Source of the DNA: UBA4421 sp002704225
Lineage (GTDB): Bacteria; Pseudomonadota; Gammaproteobacteria; Pseudomonadales; Azotimanducaceae
Direction: 5' to 3'
Assembly: GCA_902556425.1 (NCBI GenBank)
Contig: CACDWG010000005.1
Location: 84,838-148,837, forward strand
Length of the DNA: 64,000 nucleotides
Positions 61,374 to 64,000 of the stretch are shown one piece after another. The notes under the pieces are model-generated. The model saw only the letters and a list, made by a program, of their open reading frames with translations, was not told the origin of the DNA and searched no databases. How positions within the stretch are numbered: position 1 is the first letter of the stretch; every line of letters starts with the position of its first letter. The translations under genes and the position numbers were made by a program.

Positions 61374-63941
61374 CTAGTCGTCTCCGTTTTCTTCCGGCGA
61401 CTCTTCTTGCTCTTCAATACGGCTCACGCTGTTCAGCATTTCTTCATTTCGCAGCTTGATCAGGCGCACGCCTTGGGTGTTACGACCGAGCACAGAAACT
61501 TCGTCACCCTTGGTTCTTACCAAGGTGCCCATATCCGAGATCAACATGAGTTCATCGCCGTCAAACACCTGAATCGCGCCGACCAATGCACCATTGCGGT
61601 CACTGGTTTGCATGGCGATCACGCCTTGGGCACCGCGCCCGCGCAGCGGGAAGTCTTCCAGCGTGGTGCGTTTACCATAGCCATTTGCACTCGCCGTCAG
61701 CAGATAGCCGTCCGCCGCGGGAATGATCAACGAGATCAGTGTATGCCCCGCACCCAGCTTGATACCGCGCACGCCCTTGGCGCTGCGCCCCATGGCCCGG
61801 ACATCGGACTCCTTGAAACGCGTGGCTTTGCCAGAGCTTGCACAAAGCAAAATATCGCAGCCCCCATCGGTAATCGCCGCACCGACTAGGGTGTTATCGT
61901 CCTCTAAGTCCAGCGCAATCAGGCCACTGTTTCGTGGCCGGGAGAATTGTTCCAGCGGTGTCTTTTTAACCGTGCCATTGGCTGTCGCCATGAAAACGAA
62001 GTGATCTGACGTGTATTCTTTGATGGGCAGCACGGCGGTAATTCGCTCGCCGCTGTCCAAGGGCAACAAATTGACCATGGGACGACCCTTGGCTCCTCGG
62101 CTGCCTTGCGGTATCGCGAAAACGCGCAGCCAGTACACCTTTCCTACATTGGAAAAACACAGCAAGGTGTCGTGAGAGTGCGCCACGACCATGTGCTCGA
62201 CAAAATCTTCGTCTTTAACTGCTGTCGCCGCCTTGCCTCGCCCACCGCGACGTTGGGCTTGGTAGCTGTCGAGAGGCTGAGTTTTTGCGTAGCCCTGATG
62301 AGAAATCGTGACCACCAAGTCCTCTTCGTTGATCAGATCTTCATCCGACAAATCGAGCTGACTGCTCACGATATCGGTACGGCGATCGTCGCCATAACTG
62401 TCGCGCACTTCCTCTAACTCGCCACGCACGACAGACACGAGCCTTTCGTGGGAGCCCAAAATATCCAGCAGGTCAGCGATTTCATCCAGAACGCCCTGGT
62501 AATCCTCCATCAGCTTGCCCTGCTCAAGCGCAGTCAAACGATGCAGTCGAATCTCCAGAATCGCCTGAGCTTGTTCCTCCGTCAGACGGTAACGCTTGTC
62601 GACGAAGCCGAAGTCCTCAGACAAGCCTTCTGGGCGGCACGCATCGCTGCCAACGCGGCTCAACAAATCGAACAAAGCTTCCGCTTCCCAGCGACGCTCC
62701 ATCAGCGCCACGCGGGCGTCGGCGGCGGAAGGCGAACTTTTAATCAGTTCGATGACGGCATCAATATTCGCCAAGGCCACCGCTTGGCCTTCTAAAATAT
62801 GCCCACGCTGACGAGCGCGACGCAGCAAATACAGGGTTCGCCGCGTGACAACTTCTTGCCTATGCAACAAGAACGCCTCAAGCATCTCCTTCATATTGAG
62901 CAGTTTTGGCTGTCCCTGCACCAAAGCCACACAGTTGATCCCGAAGACACTTTGCAGCTGGGTCTGCGAGTAGAGGTTATTCAAGATCACTTCACCGGAT
63001 TCACCGCGACGCACTTCGATAACAACCCGCAAACCGTCTTTGTCCGACTCATCCCGCAGCTCACTGATCCCTTCAATGCGCTTTTCTTTCACCAACTCAG
63101 CAATCTTCTCAATCAACCGTGCCTTGTTCAGCTGGAACGGGATCTCGGTGATGATGATTTTTTCACGGCCCTTCGCGTCAGTCTCCACTTCGGCTCTACC
63201 CCGCACGTAGATGCGGCCGCGACCGGTGCGATAGGCCTGCACGATACCCGCGCGTCCGTTGATGATGCCGCCGGTAGGGAAGTCTGGGCCTTGAATATGC
63301 TCCATCAGACCATCAATCGTGATGTCTTGATCTTCCAACACCGCCAAACAGGCGTTCACGACTTCGGTGAGGTTATGCGGCGGAATATTGGTCGCCATAC
63401 CGACCGCAATACCCGAACTACCGTTAACCAACAGATTGGGCACCCGAGTCGGCAGCACTTCGGGCATCGTCAAGGAATCGTCGTAGTTGTTAACGAATTC
63501 GACGGTATCTTTATCCAAATCCGCGAGCAGTTCTGACGCCATTTTTGCCATACGCACTTCGGTATAACGCATAGCTGCCGGCGGATCCGCATCAATGGAG
63601 CCGAAGTTCCCCTGCCCGTCCACCAGCAAGTAACGCATGGAAAAGTCCTGCGCCATCCGCACTACCGTGTCATAAACCGCGGTATCGCCATGCGGGTGGT
63701 ATTTACCGATCACGTCACCGACCACTCGGGCCGACTTTACGTAGGGACGGTTATAGGTGTTATTGAGCTCGTTCATCGCAAACAACACACGCTTGTGTAC
63801 GGGCTTCAGACCGTCTCGAACGTCCGGCAAGGCGCGCCCAACGATGACGCTCATGGCGTAATCAAGGTAGGACTGACGTAATTCGTCTTCGATGTTTACC
63901 GGCTGAATATCCTGGGGATCTGGGGGCGTAATTTCTGACAT
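61374..63941 (-). CDS. gyrA: DNA gyrase subunit A
   Basis: An 855-residue GyrA: winged-helix/tower core with catalytic Tyr126 (AAMRYTEVRM) and the GyrA box QRRGGRG in the C-terminal beta pinwheel that wraps DNA. The quinolone-resistance region reads HPHGDTAVYD, with Thr87 at the place of E. coli Ser83 and Asp91 at Asp87; Thr is found naturally in several genera. MSEITPPD (63941) is the likely start; an ATG at 63965 is in frame. The acidic end (EEQEESPEENGDD) is typical. The gene is first in the supraoperon. Confidence 0.98.
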   Translation of the reverse strand: MSEITPPDPQDIQPVNIEDELRQSYLDYAMSVIVGRALPDVRDGLKPVHKRVLFAMNELNNTYNRPYVKSARVVGDVIGKYHPHGDTAVYDTVVRMAQDFSMRYLLVDGQGNFGSIDADPPAAMRYTEVRMAKMASELLADLDKDTVEFVNNYDDSLTMPEVLPTRVPNLLVNGSSGIAVGMATNIPPHNLTEVVNACLAVLEDQDITIDGLMEHIQGPDFPTGGIINGRAGIVQAYRTGRGRIYVRGRAEVETDAKGREKIIITEIPFQLNKARLIEKIAELVKEKRIEGISELRDESDKDGLRVVIEVRRGESGEVILNNLYSQTQLQSVFGINCVALVQGQPKLLNMKEMLEAFLLHRQEVVTRRTLYLLRRARQRGHILEGQAVALANIDAVIELIKSSPSAADARVALMERRWEAEALFDLLSRVGSDACRPEGLSEDFGFVDKRYRLTEEQAQAILEIRLHRLTALEQGKLMEDYQGVLDEIADLLDILGSHERLVSVVRGELEEVRDSYGDDRRTDIVSSQLDLSDEDLINEEDLVVTISHQGYAKTQPLDSYQAQRRGGRGKAATAVKDEDFVEHMVVAHSHDTLLCFSNVGKVYWLRVFAIPQGSRGAKGRPMVNLLPLDSGERITAVLPIKEYTSDHFVFMATANGTVKKTPLEQFSRPRNSGLIALDLEDDNTLVGAAITDGGCDILLCASSGKATRFKESDVRAMGRSAKGVRGIKLGAGHTLISLIIPAADGYLLTASANGYGKRTTLEDFPLRGRGAQGVIAMQTSDRNGALVGAIQVFDGDELMLISDMGTLVRTKGDEVSVLGRNTQGVRLIKLRNEEMLNSVSRIEEQEESPEENGDD

Positions 63942-64000
63942 AAAAAGCGGGTTTTCGACCAACAAAAGTAATCGTACATGCTAACACAACACCATCTGAT

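Noticed and set aside
62799..63536. 245-codon plus-strand frame
   Set aside because: Antisense to gyrA, with His/Gln-rich composition typical of reversed coding sequence.
1..64000. CRISPR arrays, insertion sequences or prophage
   Set aside because: No regularly spaced repeats, transposase or phage structural genes, or terminal inverted repeats were seen.

Overview
The window is a typical gammaproteobacterial chromosome segment of moderate GC (mid-50s % by eye). The strongest taxonomic evidence is the right end. Read on the minus strand, gyrA, serC, pheA, hisC, tyrA, cmk, rpsA, ihfB, a lapA-like gene and a comEA-like gene lie almost end to end, which is the conserved gammaproteobacterial aromatic amino acid/translation supraoperon. 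The rest is accessory metabolism of an aerobic heterotroph: dioxygenases, P450s, a Baeyer-Villiger monooxygenase, CoA ligase and transferase, methylcrotonyl-CoA carboxylase, glutathione transferases. I would guess a marine gammaproteobacterium, but the genus cannot be read from the sequence.

Layout. 1-13.7 kb: end of a nitroreductase; a haloalkane dehalogenase-like hydrolase with an SDR; a lacZ/serine hydrolase pair divergent from a sugar-dehydrogenase-like SDR; an HSL-type esterase; a phytanoyl-CoA dioxygenase-like protein; an aldehyde dehydrogenase; and a two-gene sulfite/sulfane dehydrogenase (SoxCD/SorAB type). 13.9-16 kb: wreckage of a heavy-metal RND efflux operon (small metal-binding-type secreted protein, truncated TolC-like protein, last fifth of a CusA-like pump). 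16-19.4 kb: PsiE-like membrane protein, acyl-CoA ligase, class III CoA transferase. 19.4-24.6 kb: a second PhyH-type dioxygenase, then a short liu operon (LiuR-type MerR regulator with its palindromic operator, and both methylcrotonyl-CoA carboxylase subunits). 24.6-25.4 kb: a lone lumazine synthase (RibH2 type) behind an FMN riboswitch and a good sigma70-type promoter.

25.4-34 kb is a tightly packed minus-strand set of six genes: Baeyer-Villiger monooxygenase, Spinster-like MFS transporter, small secreted NTF2-like protein, membrane sterol-desaturase-type hydroxylase, GT4 glycosyltransferase and an MMPL/HpnN-like RND lipid transporter. It looks like a lipid oxidation, glycosylation and export unit and is my best candidate for an undescribed system. 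Divergent from it (34-39.5 kb, plus strand) are two unknown membrane-anchored proteins, a quinone oxidoreductase-like enzyme, an SCP2-like/hydrolase fusion, an LLM-type oxidoreductase and a GST. 39.6-51 kb holds another GST, two distant paralogues of an unknown secreted family, two divergent P450s, a DCC-family protein, an ABM-family protein, an MBL-fold protein that has lost most metal ligands, a TetR regulator divergent from a small membrane protein and a frameshifted fatty-acid desaturase, an FAD hydroxylase, a peptidase remnant and a stand-alone helicase-associated domain. tRNA-Asn(GTT) marks the border to the housekeeping region.

Several genes are broken: the cus-like operon by a large internal deletion, the desaturase by an exact 10-bp tandem duplication, and possibly the NTF2-like gene by a 9-base G tract. 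aroA is missing from its usual place between tyrA and cmk. No CRISPR array, insertion sequence, rRNA or phage was seen. Family assignments come from motif recognition and memory; no database was searched.
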